Positions 15,967 through 24,742 of a DNA stretch of 64,000 nt are shown here, piece by piece; positions within the stretch are counted from its first letter, which is position 1; the number at the start of each line of letters is the position of its first letter. The DNA lies in assembly GCF_036248255.1 (NCBI RefSeq), contig NZ_CP109178.1, positions 3,596,001-3,660,000 of the forward strand, read 5' to 3'. This DNA is from Streptomyces sp. NBC_01717. Lineage in GTDB: Bacteria; Actinomycetota; Actinomycetes; Streptomycetales; Streptomycetaceae. The notes under the pieces are model-generated. The model had not been told where the DNA came from. It did no database searches and saw only the letters and a list, made by a program, of their open reading frames with translations. Position numbers and translations under genes: made by a program.

Positions 15967-17238
15967 ATGACGGGAAAGACCGGCAACGCCGTACTGGCCG
16001 ATCGTATGAATGCTGCGGGTCTGATGCAGCACGAACTCGCAGCCCGGCTCAATGAGCACATCGAGCGGCTGACCGGCCGGCCCGGAACCATTCAGGACCG
16101 GCATATCCGGAACTACCTGACCGGAAGAACCCGTTGGCCGCACAGCCGTCAACGGCAGGCTCTGGAGGCAGAATTCGGCTGCACGGCCGAAGAGCTCGGC
16201 TTCGTCCCCCGGCAGAGCTCCTCCTCGGCTGCCGTCCGAGCGACACCGGAGGATTCCGTGGAGCGACGAGCCTTCACCACCAGGGCCGCGGTGGTAGCCG
16301 CAGGCGTCGTCCTGCCCGCAGCGCGGAACAGCATCGGCCTCAGCGACGTCCGGCGAATCGACCAGGCCCTGGACGCTCTGTATCAGGAGGAGAACAAGCT
16401 CGGCGGCACCAGTCGTATCGAAGCCCAGTTCCTGGGCTGGATGAACCATTCCCTGTCCCTGCTCAACAGCGGCCGCGCCTCGGCCCGCGTACGTTCCCTG
16501 CTCTATGCCACGGCCGCGAACGCGGCGAGCACCGCAGCCTGGGCCGCTCTCGACTCGCACCACCAGCAGCGGGCCGCGCAGCATCTCGAGCGTGCCGTCA
16601 CCCTGGCCGGCCTGTCCGGAGATCCCGAGGCCGTTCACCGGGCGTGGAACAACGTCGCCATGCTTGCGGGGCAACGCGGACGACCCATCGAGGCCCTTCA
16701 TGCCGCGCAGGCGGCGCGGGACTCGGGCATGGCGCGGCGCGATCCTCTGTACGCGTCCCACGCCCACGTCCGGATCGCCCTGTCCCACGCGCGTATCCGC
16801 GACAAACAGGCCGCACTGCGCGCCCTGGGCCACGCGGAGGACGCGCTCGCCCGCACCGATCCGGCCCATCGCCCCACCTGGCTCGCCTACTACGACAGGG
16901 CGGAGCTGCACGGCCTGGCCGGGATCGTCCACCAGCGGCTCGGCCGCCCCGAGCAGGCCGAAGCCCGTACCCATCAGGCACTTGCGCGGCTCAGTCCCGA
17001 GCTCACCCGGAACCGGGTCTACTACACCGCCCAACTCGCTCTCGCCCAGCTGGATCAGGACGACATCGAGGCGGCGTGCGCGACAGCCGACCACGCGCTC
17101 ACCACAGCCGGAACTGCGCCCGGAAGCCACCGCATCAGCAGTCTCCTCGACGACTTTCGCCGTCGGATGGCCACGCACCCCTCCCCCCTCGCACGCGAAT
17201 GGCTGCGGCACACGACCGTGAAGGAGACCGCCGAATGA
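15967..17238 (+). CDS. HTH-type regulator with TPR-like C-terminal domain
   Basis: 423 aa. Residues about 8-75 form a divergent helix-turn-helix (LADRMNAAGLMQHELAARLN, then DRHIRNYLTGRTRWP). A hydrophobic stretch TTRAAVVAAGVVLPAA (about 99-115) follows, then about 250 residues of tetratricopeptide-like helices (EAVHRAWNNVAMLAGQRGRP, AHVRIALSHARIRDKQAALR). This layout is common in Streptomyces regulators that sense small peptides or metabolites. TACCGT (15955-15960) lies 6 nt before the ATG with no ribosome binding site, so it is probably leaderless. Its stop overlaps the next gene by ATGA, so the two are translationally coupled. Confidence 0.82.
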   Translation: MTGKTGNAVLADRMNAAGLMQHELAARLNEHIERLTGRPGTIQDRHIRNYLTGRTRWPHSRQRQALEAEFGCTAEELGFVPRQSSSSAAVRATPEDSVERRAFTTRAAVVAAGVVLPAARNSIGLSDVRRIDQALDALYQEENKLGGTSRIEAQFLGWMNHSLSLLNSGRASARVRSLLYATAANAASTAAWAALDSHHQQRAAQHLERAVTLAGLSGDPEAVHRAWNNVAMLAGQRGRPIEALHAAQAARDSGMARRDPLYASHAHVRIALSHARIRDKQAALRALGHAEDALARTDPAHRPTWLAYYDRAELHGLAGIVHQRLGRPEQAEARTHQALARLSPELTRNRVYYTAQLALAQLDQDDIEAACATADHALTTAGTAPGSHRISSLLDDFRRRMATHPSPLAREWLRHTTVKETAE

Positions 17239-17783
17239 ACCTCGATCTGCGGCACTGCACGGACAGCGAACTGCCGGGCATCCGCCACGTCCTCCTGGAC
17301 GTGTATGCGGAGGTGTACGCCGGTCAACTGCACGTGCCGTTCACCAGCCTTGAGCGTTTCGATCAACGACTGACGAATCACTCCAGAGGCACCGGCTGGG
17401 AGGCGGTGATCGGCTATACCGGAACCGAACCCGTCGGCTACGCCTACGCCGCTCCCTTACCCGAGGACGCCCGCTGGTGGACACACATGACCACCCCCCT
17501 GCCCGATGGCTTAACGGAAGAGACCGGGTCACGCACGCTCGCCCTGTTCGAGTTGATGGTGCGCAAGCCGTGGCGGGACACGGGCGCCGCGCACGCCATC
17601 CATGAGGAACTGCTCAGTCGTCGCACGGAGGAACGGGTCACGCTGCTGTGCGAGCGGGAACACTCCAGGGTCAAGGCGCTCTACGAGACGTGGGGATACG
17701 CCCACATAGGCGACCAGCGGCCCTTTCCCGACAGCCCGCTGTTCGCCGTCATGGTGCGCGCCCTCCGCCAGGACAGCCCTTAG
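17235..17783 (+). CDS. GNAT acetyltransferase with two TTA codons
   Basis: 182 aa, GNAT-like fold: an N-terminal helix pair, TGTEPVGYAYA beta hairpin, LFELMVRKPWRDTGAAHAIH (the acetyl-CoA loop, degenerate) and REHSRVKALYETWGYAHIG at the C-terminus. Starts within the stop of the upstream regulator (ATGA). TTA leucine codons occur at 17457-17459 (residue 75) and 17511-17513 (residue 93). TTA is very rare in Streptomyces and is read by the bldA tRNA, so full translation is expected mainly in late growth. Ends overlapping, by 4 nt, the convergent DinB-family gene. Substrate unknown. Confidence 0.8.
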   Translation: MNLDLRHCTDSELPGIRHVLLDVYAEVYAGQLHVPFTSLERFDQRLTNHSRGTGWEAVIGYTGTEPVGYAYAAPLPEDARWWTHMTTPLPDGLTEETGSRTLALFELMVRKPWRDTGAAHAIHEELLSRRTEERVTLLCEREHSRVKALYETWGYAHIGDQRPFPDSPLFAVMVRALRQDSP

Positions 17784-18292
17784 GTCAGGACCATCCAGCG
17801 TCGGCCGTCGATGAGTTCCCGTGCCGCGTCGAGATGGCCGGCGTGGCACGCGGTTTCGGTGATGACGTGCAGCAGAACGTCCCGAAGGTTGTGCAGGTGC
17901 GGTTCGCCGAAGAGGTGGTGCGGCCACCAGGCCAGGCCGGTGTCCGCGGCTGTGGCGGCGATGACGGCATCTGCGAGGTCCGTCTCGTGGCGGTACCGTC
18001 CGAGGACGTCGGCGGCCGTCAGATCTGGGCCCACCTGCCAGGCGTCGTCGTTGTCGTCCAGGGCTCGGATGACGTCCTTCTCCCCGGCGACGACGGCGCG
18101 GAACCAGAACCGCTCGACGTCCAGCGCAAGGTGCTGCACGAGTCCCAGGCAGTTCCATCCGGACGGCAGCACGGCTTGCCGCAGCGCATCCTCGTCCAGC
18201 CCGTCGAGGATTCCCACGATGTGGCGTCGCTGCCCGTCCAGGGCTCTGAGCAGCGCTCTGATCTCGCCGTCCGGTGGCGCTTCCCCGGTCAC
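17780..18292 (-). CDS. DinB/DUF664-family protein
   Basis: 170 aa from GTG 18292, which overlaps the upstream VOC gene's stop (GTGA). A four-helix DinB-like bundle: LLRALDGQRRHIVGILDGLD, NCLGLVQHLALDVERFWF and LRDVLLHVITETACHAGHLD. The three metal-ligand histidines of the DinB/YfiT fold map to LVQHLA and ETACHAGHLD. Many such proteins are mycothiol-dependent metal transferases or of unknown function; with mshB in the same window a mycothiol link is plausible but unproven. Coupled to the VOC protein gene. Confidence 0.8.
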   Translation of the reverse strand: MTGEAPPDGEIRALLRALDGQRRHIVGILDGLDEDALRQAVLPSGWNCLGLVQHLALDVERFWFRAVVAGEKDVIRALDDNDDAWQVGPDLTAADVLGRYRHETDLADAVIAATAADTGLAWWPHHLFGEPHLHNLRDVLLHVITETACHAGHLDAARELIDGRRWMVLT

Positions 18293-18690
18293 TTCGCGAT
18301 CTCCCAGATGTGCCCACCGGGATCGCGGAAGCTGGCGGTCCGGATTCCCCAGGGGCGGTCCATCGGCCCGTTCAGCAGCGTCACGCCTCGTGCGGTCAGC
18401 TCCTCGCACATCGCGTCCACGTCGTCCACCGCGAGGGTCAGCTGGAAGCGGGATCCGGCGTCGGGCGACGCGACGCGTGCGGGCTCGATCAGCTCGTGCG
18501 CCTCGGTGGTCCTCAGCAGGTTGACGAGGGTGTCCCCGAAGCCGAATACGGCGGAGTTGTCGTCCTCGAAGATCACCGGCAGCCCGAAGACCTCCCGGTA
18601 GAAACGTTTCGTGGTGTCCAGGTCCTCGACGAACAGGGTGAGGGCGCCGATGCCTCTGAGCCACGCAGGATCGCTTGTCTTGTCGGTCAC
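18289..18690 (-). CDS. VOC-family (glyoxalase/bleomycin-resistance-like) protein
   Basis: 133 aa from GTG 18690. Two beta-alpha-beta-beta-beta modules: IGALTLFVEDLDTTKRFYR and FQLTLAVDDVDAMCEELTA, ending with the typical FRDPGGHIWEIAK. This fold covers glyoxalases, dioxygenases and drug-binding proteins. Sequence alone does not assign a substrate. Overlaps the DinB gene by 4 nt (GTGA), which implies translational coupling and perhaps a joint detoxification role. The ribosome binding site is weak. Confidence 0.82.
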   Translation of the reverse strand: MTDKTSDPAWLRGIGALTLFVEDLDTTKRFYREVFGLPVIFEDDNSAVFGFGDTLVNLLRTTEAHELIEPARVASPDAGSRFQLTLAVDDVDAMCEELTARGVTLLNGPMDRPWGIRTASFRDPGGHIWEIAK

Positions 18691-18767
18691 GGTTACCGAG
18701 GATCTCCGAATCGGCGGTGCCGTGTACAGGGGGCGGTAGGCCCGGGCTGCCCCGTCCCCGCCCGCGG

Positions 18768-18783
18768 GGCCCGATTCCGGGCC
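18768..18783 (-). terminator. hairpin after the response regulator gene
   Basis: GGCCCG (18768-18773), ATTC, CGGGCC (18778-18783), directly after the minus-strand response-regulator stop. No U-tract. A short GC stem could end the four-gene operon. Confidence 0.4.
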
Positions 18784-18784
18784 G

Positions 18785-19396
18785 CTACAGCCACCCCTTC
18801 TCGCTCGCGATCCGTACCGCCTCCGCCCTGTTCCGCGCCGCCATCTTCTGGATCGCCGTGGACAGGTAGTTGCGGACCGTGCCCTGCGAGAGGTGGAGCG
18901 CGGTGGCGATCTCCGCGTTGGTGGAGCCGTCGGCCGCCGTGCGCAGGACATCGCGTTCGCGTTCGGTCAGTGGGCTCGCCCCGTCGGCGAGCGCGGCCGC
19001 CGCCAGCGTCGGGTCGATGACGCGTTCTCCGGCGAGCACCTTGCGTACCGCTTCGGCGAGTTGGGCGGCGGGGGCGTCCTTCACCAGGAAGGCGTCGGCG
19101 CCCGACTCCATCGCGCGGCGCAGATATCCGGGGCGGCCGAACGTCGTGACGACGACGACCTTCACGGCCGGGAGTTCGCTCCGCAGCAGTCCTGCCGCTT
19201 CGATTCCGGTCATGCCCGGCATCTCGATGTCGAGGAGCGCGACGTCGACGGCGTGTTCGCGGGCCGCGGCGAGCACCTCGTCACCGCGGGCGACCTGGGC
19301 CACCACCTCGATGTCGGGTTCCAGACCGAGCAGCGCCGCGAGGGCCTCGCGCACCATGGACTGGTCCTCGGCGAGGAGGAGTCTGATCATGCTCAT
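18785..19396 (-). CDS. NarL/LuxR-type response regulator (DesR-like)
   Basis: 203 aa. Receiver domain with acidic pocket AEDQ, phospho-acceptor Asp in ALLDIEMPG (about residue 56), Thr in VVVTTFG and Lys in LVKDAPA. The output domain is a LuxR-type HTH: PLTERERDVLRTAADGSTNAEIATALHLSQGT. Its ATG overlaps the stop of the partner kinase (ATGA). Last gene in an operon of ATPase, permease, kinase, regulator; the system probably senses membrane or cell-envelope stress and controls the exporter. Confidence 0.93.
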   Translation of the reverse strand: MSMIRLLLAEDQSMVREALAALLGLEPDIEVVAQVARGDEVLAAAREHAVDVALLDIEMPGMTGIEAAGLLRSELPAVKVVVVTTFGRPGYLRRAMESGADAFLVKDAPAAQLAEAVRKVLAGERVIDPTLAAAALADGASPLTERERDVLRTAADGSTNAEIATALHLSQGTVRNYLSTAIQKMAARNRAEAVRIASEKGWL

Positions 19397-20571
19397 TCCC
19401 CGGATCCTAGGCCGGATCCGAGCGGAACACTGAGGGTGAGGGTGAAGCCTTTACCTGATGAGGAGTTGGTGGGCCGGGTGGTCATCGTGCCGTCGACCGT
19501 GGCGAGCCGTTCGGTGATACCGGTGAGGCCGTTGCCCGGCTTCGTACCGGAGCCGCCCAGGCCGTCGTCCGCCACCGTGAGTTCCAGGATCCGGCCACCG
19601 AGCGTCTGGCGTGGGGCGAGGGTCACCGTGCAGCGGCGGGCGCCGCTGTGGCGTACGACATTGGTGACGGCTTCCCGCAGCGCCCAGGCGAGGACTTCCT
19701 CCGGCTTCTCGGGGAGGTCGTCGGGGGCATCGGTCGGGACGTCGGCGGTGATGCCGGCGGCGGCGAGTGCGGTACGGGCTCCGGCCAGTTCGCCGGGGAG
19801 CGTCGGCCGCCGGTAGCCGGTGACGGCGCTGCGCACGTCCACCAGGGCCTGCCGGCTGACCTGTTCGATGTCGGAGACCTGGAGCGCCGCCTGGTCGGGG
19901 TGGTCGGGGAGCATCCGTCCGGCCAGCTCGCTCTTGAGCGTGATCAGGGAGAGCGAGTGGCCGAGCAGGTCGTGCAGATCGCGGGCGAGCCGCAGCCGCT
20001 CCTCGTTGGCGGCGAGCTGCGCGACGGTTGCGCGGGCCTCGCGCAGCTCGATCGTCGTACGGATCATCTGCCGTACGCCGGTCATCGCGAACCCGCCGAG
20101 GAGTGCGGGGACGACCAGGGCGGTGATGATCTCGCGCGGGTGGTCGCCGGTCAGGCCGATGCCGACGAGTACGGCGGTGACGGCGGGGATCAGCCACCCG
20201 GCGGTCCGCAGGGGCAGGGTGGCCCCGACGGTGACGGAGACGTACACGAAGAGGACCAGCCAGGGGGTGCCCAGCGTCAGGGAGAGGGCGACGGCCAGGG
20301 CGCCGAGGAAGGCGATGGTCGTCCCGACCCGGCGGCGGTCCAGCGCCTTCGACGTGTGGCGGAAGACGAGGACCAGGTACGTCCCGACGAAGACCACCAG
20401 GCCGAGGGCGCCCAGCGCGGTGGCACACGGCGTGTGGTTGCCGTCGAGGAGGTCCTTGACCGGGGCGCTCATGAACGCGAGCCAGATGCCGATCCAGAGC
20501 AGCTTGATGCCCACCTGGCGGCGGTTGGTCGGCGGGCGCCCGATCCCTACGAACGTCGCGTCGTCGTTCAC
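19393..20571 (-). CDS. sensor histidine kinase (DesK-like)
   Basis: 392 aa from GTG 20571, which overlaps the permease stop (GTGA). The N-terminal half holds about five or six transmembrane helices with almost no extracytoplasmic domain (an intramembrane-sensing layout). Then a HisKA_3 dimerisation helix with phospho-acceptor His in RLARDLHDLLGHSLS, and an ATPase domain with N box REAVTNVVRHS, DDGLGG and GNGLTGITERL. Such kinases respond to signals in the membrane. Overlaps the response-regulator gene by 4 nt. Confidence 0.92.
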   Translation of the reverse strand: MNDDATFVGIGRPPTNRRQVGIKLLWIGIWLAFMSAPVKDLLDGNHTPCATALGALGLVVFVGTYLVLVFRHTSKALDRRRVGTTIAFLGALAVALSLTLGTPWLVLFVYVSVTVGATLPLRTAGWLIPAVTAVLVGIGLTGDHPREIITALVVPALLGGFAMTGVRQMIRTTIELREARATVAQLAANEERLRLARDLHDLLGHSLSLITLKSELAGRMLPDHPDQAALQVSDIEQVSRQALVDVRSAVTGYRRPTLPGELAGARTALAAAGITADVPTDAPDDLPEKPEEVLAWALREAVTNVVRHSGARRCTVTLAPRQTLGGRILELTVADDGLGGSGTKPGNGLTGITERLATVDGTMTTRPTNSSSGKGFTLTLSVPLGSGLGSGE

Positions 20572-21323
20572 GCCTTGAGGGTGTCCTTCCGGTAGAGCCA
20601 GGCCGCGCCACCCGCGAAGAGCAGGAAGTAGACGCAGAGGATGCCGACGTCCTTGGCGTGCGGCGAGCCGCCCATCTCGACGGCCTGGCCGAGTGAAGCG
20701 TACGCGTGGGTGGGCAGCCACTCGGAGATGTTCTGGAGCCACTGCGGGAAGGTCGCGCTGGGCATCCACAGGCCGCCGAGGATCGACAGCGCAAAGTAGA
20801 TGATCATGGTGATGGGGCGGACCGCGTCACCGCTGGCGATGTAGCCGATGGCGACCCCGAGCGCGGCGAAGACCAGCGAACCGGCCCAGATGACCCCGAC
20901 CAGCGCGAACCACTGCCAGGCGTCCAACCGCACGTGCTTGACCGCAGCGGCGACCAGGAAGACGACCACGATGCACGGCAGGGTGACCATCGCGGCGCTG
21001 GCGATCTTCGCCAGGACGTAGCCACGGCTGGGCAGTGCGGTCAGGCGCAGCTGGCGGACCCAGCCCTTCTCGCGCTCCTTGGCGATGCGCTCGCTGTTGC
21101 CCATCAGTACGGCGGTCAGCGCGCCGAACGAGGCCATCGAGACCATGAAGAAGGCCTGCAGCGTCAGGTCGGTGTGCGGGACCTTGTCGGTGGTGTTCTG
21201 CGTGCCGGAGATCAGCAGGTAGATCACCGACGGGTAGATGATCGAGAAGAACATGAACTTCTTGTTCCGCAAGGTTCGGGTCACTTCGAGCCTGATGAGT
21301 GTCCACGAGAAGAAATTCATCAT
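20568..21323 (-). CDS. ABC-2 type permease
   Basis: 251 aa, six predicted transmembrane helices, with the family-typical cytoplasmic loop NSERIAKEREKGWVRQLRLT and the SILGGLWMPSATFPQWLQNIS segment before the last helices. Partner of the ATPase encoded immediately upstream (4-nt ATGA overlap, ATG 21323). ABC-2 exporters of this type move drugs, lipids or antibiotics outward. The linked kinase/regulator pair suggests induction by its substrate or by membrane damage. Confidence 0.92.
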   Translation of the reverse strand: MMNFFSWTLIRLEVTRTLRNKKFMFFSIIYPSVIYLLISGTQNTTDKVPHTDLTLQAFFMVSMASFGALTAVLMGNSERIAKEREKGWVRQLRLTALPSRGYVLAKIASAAMVTLPCIVVVFLVAAAVKHVRLDAWQWFALVGVIWAGSLVFAALGVAIGYIASGDAVRPITMIIYFALSILGGLWMPSATFPQWLQNISEWLPTHAYASLGQAVEMGGSPHAKDVGILCVYFLLFAGGAAWLYRKDTLKA

Positions 21324-22255
21324 GCGGTCCTGGCCTCCTCGGCCTCGGTGATGGCGACGAAGGCCTGCTCCAGGCCGAGTCCTGCGACTTCGAGTTCGCG
21401 CGGGTAGAGGCCGAGCGCGTAGACCGCGTGGACGGTCGCGTCGGCGTTGTGCGACTGGATTCGGACCCTGTTGCCGCTGATGTCGAGCGTGGACAGGAAC
21501 GGCAGGTCGCGCAGGGCCGCTTCGTCGACCGGGCCCTCCAGCTCGAAGGAGATCCGGCGGGCCCCGGCCTTCGCCTTGATCTCGGCCGCGGTGCCGTCGG
21601 CGAGGAGCCGGCCCTTGTGGAGCACGAGGACGCGGTCCGCGATCGCATCGGCCTCTTCGAGGTAGTGCGTGGCGAACAGGACGGTACGGCCCTGCTCGGC
21701 CTGCTCGCGCATGGTGGCCCAGAAGGCCTGGCGGGCGGTGACATCCATGCCGGTGGTCGGCTCGTCGAGAACGATCAGGTCGTTGGCCCCGGCGGTGGCG
21801 AGCGCGAACCGTACGCGCTGCTCCTGGCCGCCGGAGAGCTTGTTGACCATCCGGTCGGCGATCGACGCGATGCCGGCGCGGGCCAGGACGTCGGAGACCG
21901 GGTACGGCCGCGGGTGCAGATCGCAGACGAGCCGGACGATCTCCTCGACCGTGACGTCCTCCATCAGGCCGCCGCTCTGCAGCATCGCGCCGACCCGGCC
22001 CCGGGCGATCGCCTCCTGCGGGGACGTACCGAAGAGCCGGACCGTGCCGGAGTCCGCGGTGCGCAGGCCGAGGAGCAGATCGAGGGTGGAGGACTTTCCG
22101 GCGCCGTTGGGGCCGAGGAGCGCCACGGTCTCGCCGGGGTGCAGGTCGAGGGAGAGCCCGTCGACGGCGCGCACGTCCCCGTATACCTTGCTGACCTGGT
22201 CGAAGCTGACCACGGCCGCTTGCGCGGTGGTGGCTTCGGTGACTGTCGTTGTCAT
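21320..22255 (-). CDS. ABC exporter ATPase (DrrA-like)
   Basis: 311 aa. Walker A LLGPNGAGKSS, Q-loop MLQSGGLMEDVTVEE, signature LSGGQEQRVRFA, Walker B DLIVLDEPTTGMD and the H-loop His in LFATHYLEEAD are intact. A C-terminal extension of about 90 residues follows, as in DrrA-type drug exporters. First gene of the four-gene operon; paired palindromes lie 60-90 nt upstream of its ATG. Substrate unknown. Confidence 0.93.
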   Translation of the reverse strand: MTTTVTEATTAQAAVVSFDQVSKVYGDVRAVDGLSLDLHPGETVALLGPNGAGKSSTLDLLLGLRTADSGTVRLFGTSPQEAIARGRVGAMLQSGGLMEDVTVEEIVRLVCDLHPRPYPVSDVLARAGIASIADRMVNKLSGGQEQRVRFALATAGANDLIVLDEPTTGMDVTARQAFWATMREQAEQGRTVLFATHYLEEADAIADRVLVLHKGRLLADGTAAEIKAKAGARRISFELEGPVDEAALRDLPFLSTLDISGNRVRIQSHNADATVHAVYALGLYPRELEVAGLGLEQAFVAITEAEEARTA

Positions 22256-22314
22256 GCGCCCAGCCTGGCGGAGCGGGGTGTCCGCCCGGCAGGGTCACGG
22301 GTCGTGAATCGTGG

Positions 22315-22342
22315 ATGACAGATGTCATGCCCGACGCATGAC
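22315..22342. promoter_or_regulatory. two interlocked palindromes upstream of the exporter/two-component operon
   Basis: ATGACA-GA-TGTCAT (22315-22328) overlaps GTCATGC-CCGAC-GCATGAC (22324-22342); both are perfect. The half-site ATGAC therefore appears three times in 28 bp, 60 nt before the ATPase start. Response regulators of the DesR/LiaR class bind such inverted repeats upstream of their own operon, so this is a good candidate operator for the regulator at 18785-19396. Confidence 0.6.
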
Positions 22343-22443
22343 ACCGCCCCTGTGCCGCCGCCATGGCGTACGCATGGCGCCGCCCCCGGCCGGAGGTCCG
22401 GGCGGGGGCGGGTGCCGTGCGTACTGCGGCGGTACGGGTGGTG

Positions 22444-24567
22444 CTATCCGTTGCCGTCGAGGGCGATCGTGGCGGTGCGCTCGGCGGGGGTCCTGCCGAG
22501 CAGCGCGGTCTGCATGGCATGCGCCACGTCGTCCGCACTGAGCTGGTGCTTCTTGCCGTCACCCTTGGTGATCATGATGCCGTCGAAGACACCGTCGCAG
22601 AGGGTGTCGATCGCGATCTTGTTGTAGTACGCGACCAGTCGGCCCTCGACCGCCCTCATGGACAGGATCTGCGGCAGCGACTTCGCGGGGCCGAACTGGA
22701 TCTGCTTGGGCCCGGCCTTGATGGTGATCAGGCCGGACATCGCGGGCTTCGCGAATTCCTTCATCGCCCGGTCCAGTTCGGCCTGGCCGACGGTGGGCTC
22801 GCGGGTGGCGACCGGCAGTTCGACCGTGGCCGGCTTGCCCGTCTGCACCTGGGCGCGGTACGCGTCCCGGACCGAGATCATCGACCGGTTGACGTCCAGC
22901 GCCTTGCCCACCTTGCCGGGGACCTCGACGGCCTTGCCCGGCTCGAACTTGATCGTGCCGTCACGGGCGGAGCCGGAGGCGCCCGCCAGATCGGTCAGCG
23001 CGACGCCGAGCTTCTCCTCGTCGACCGGGATCACCGGGTCGGCCTCCCGCTCGCCGCCGAAGAGCGAGCCGATCACCGACACCGGGTTGTAGTCGCTGCC
23101 CGCGGCACCGCGCACGGTCTCCTGGCTGTCCAGCGAGAGACCGGCCTTGTCCGGGGCCAGCTGCGTGTTCTTGCCGTCCACGGACAGCTGGAGGGAGGTC
23201 TTGGCGCGCTCGCCGAGCGCCGCGTCCAGCTTGGCGACGGCCTGCTCCTTCGTGCCGCCGCCGATGTCGACGCCGAGGACGGTGGTGCCCTTGGGAACCT
23301 CGGAGTGGTTCATCAGCAGGCCCGCGCCGTACGCGACTCCGGCCAGACCGACGACTCCCGCGCAGAGCAGGACCAGCTTGGAGCGGCCCTTCTTCACGGG
23401 GGCCGGGGCAGGACGGGCGGCGGGGGCGGGTGCCGGGGCGACGGGGCGAACCGGTCCACCCGGCCCACCCGGTCCGGTACCCATCGGGCTGTCCGGGAGA
23501 CCGGGCGTCAGGCCGGGACCCGGCACGCCCGGCACGCCGGGACCACCGGGAGCGCCCGGCCGTGCGAACGGCGACGGGGCGGACGGCGAGCGGTGCTCCG
23601 GTGGGACGACCGGGATGCCACTGGTGAGCGTGTCCCCGGAGACATTGCCCCCGGTACCGGAGCCCGGCGCCGCGAACTGCGGCGTCAGGACGGCCGTGTC
23701 GTCGGACATCCGCGGGGGTACGCCACCGGGAGCACCGGGACCGGACGGGCCACCGGGGCGTCCGGCGAATCCGTCCGCCCCACCGAGGTTCGGAGTGAGC
23801 GGCGAGGTGCCGGTGACCGGGCCGCCGGTGGCACCGGACGGGCCCGGCGTACGCACACCGAGGTTCGGCGTGGCGCGCGGCCCGGGAATCTCGTCCCCAC
23901 CGAACTCGTCACGGGCACCGGGGCGGGGCGCCCCCTGGTCGCCCGCGTGCTGCGGACCCTCCGAGAAGTACGGAAGGTCGGCGCGCGGCGGGGGCGGTCC
24001 GGCGGGTCCGGCAGATCTGCCGGCGTCCACGTCCGTACCGGCACCCGGGCCCACGCCCGGGCCACCGCCGGCCGGTGCGCCCGCGCCGCCGACCACCGAC
24101 GTGTTCGTCGGGGCCTTGCGCGGGGCGAACCAGTCGCTGCCGCTCTTCTCTCTGGAGGGCTTGTCGGCGGCCGGTTCCGCGGCCGCCGCTCCGTCCCGCG
24201 CCTCGTCGGCCGGATCACCCTGTGCACCCGGTGCGCCGTTGGATGCGGGCCCGCCCGGACGCGGCGTGCTGCCTGTGCGCTCACGCGAGGCGTCCGCCTC
24301 GGCGTCGCTCATCGGCGTACGCATGACGACCGGCGGGATGGGGCGCGAGCCGGGGATGTTGATCCGGATGCGCGTCGTCAGTGTCGTCTCGGTCCTCGGC
24401 TCTTCGGGCTGAGGCGCATCCGCAGACTCCGGGGACTCCTCAGGGGCGTCCTGCGAAGGGTGCAGCGACGGATACTGGCGTGATCCGTACGGCGGCGTAC
24501 CCGACGGGTACGCGGCTCCCCCGCGCCCCTGGGGCCCGGAGGACGAACTGTCAGTTTCACGACTCAA
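22444..24567 (-). CDS. membrane-anchored PG_binding_4/VanW-type protein with long disordered N-terminus
   Basis: 707 aa from TTG 24567, chosen because GGGAGAA lies about 8 nt upstream. Residues 1 to about 385 are disordered, cytoplasmic and rich in Pro, Gly, Ala and acidic residues. A single transmembrane helix follows (KLVLLCAGVVGLAGVAYGAG, about 392-415), then about 290 extracytoplasmic residues with two copies of the putative peptidoglycan-binding domain found in VanW-like proteins (TVLGVDIGGGTKEQAVAKL; KFEPGKAVEVPGKVG). The VanW domain proper seems absent. Likely acts at the cell wall; the role is unknown. The 188 bp downstream (22256-22443) hold only the exporter promoter. Confidence 0.8.
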   Translation of the reverse strand: MSRETDSSSSGPQGRGGAAYPSGTPPYGSRQYPSLHPSQDAPEESPESADAPQPEEPRTETTLTTRIRINIPGSRPIPPVVMRTPMSDAEADASRERTGSTPRPGGPASNGAPGAQGDPADEARDGAAAAEPAADKPSREKSGSDWFAPRKAPTNTSVVGGAGAPAGGGPGVGPGAGTDVDAGRSAGPAGPPPPRADLPYFSEGPQHAGDQGAPRPGARDEFGGDEIPGPRATPNLGVRTPGPSGATGGPVTGTSPLTPNLGGADGFAGRPGGPSGPGAPGGVPPRMSDDTAVLTPQFAAPGSGTGGNVSGDTLTSGIPVVPPEHRSPSAPSPFARPGAPGGPGVPGVPGPGLTPGLPDSPMGTGPGGPGGPVRPVAPAPAPAARPAPAPVKKGRSKLVLLCAGVVGLAGVAYGAGLLMNHSEVPKGTTVLGVDIGGGTKEQAVAKLDAALGERAKTSLQLSVDGKNTQLAPDKAGLSLDSQETVRGAAGSDYNPVSVIGSLFGGEREADPVIPVDEEKLGVALTDLAGASGSARDGTIKFEPGKAVEVPGKVGKALDVNRSMISVRDAYRAQVQTGKPATVELPVATREPTVGQAELDRAMKEFAKPAMSGLITIKAGPKQIQFGPAKSLPQILSMRAVEGRLVAYYNKIAIDTLCDGVFDGIMITKGDGKKHQLSADDVAHAMQTALLGRTPAERTATIALDGNG

Positions 24568-24742
24568 AGCAGGTTCTCCCGATTGGCTCCGCCGCCCGTA
24601 CTTCCCCCATGCCGCAGGCCAGGGGACGGCTCGGCGCGCGAACCACCATACTGGCCGCCGCCGCCGGACACCCCGCGACCGGGGGAGACGGCGGCGCACC
24701 CCCCGGACGAACAGGGGGCATTACGGGATCGGACGTGGCACA

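Noticed and set aside
18289..18951. Longer start for the VOC protein, up to 18951
   Set aside because: The added 87 residues are Arg-rich, lie opposite intergenic sequence and the response regulator, and have no family similarity; GTG 18690 gives the normal VOC length.
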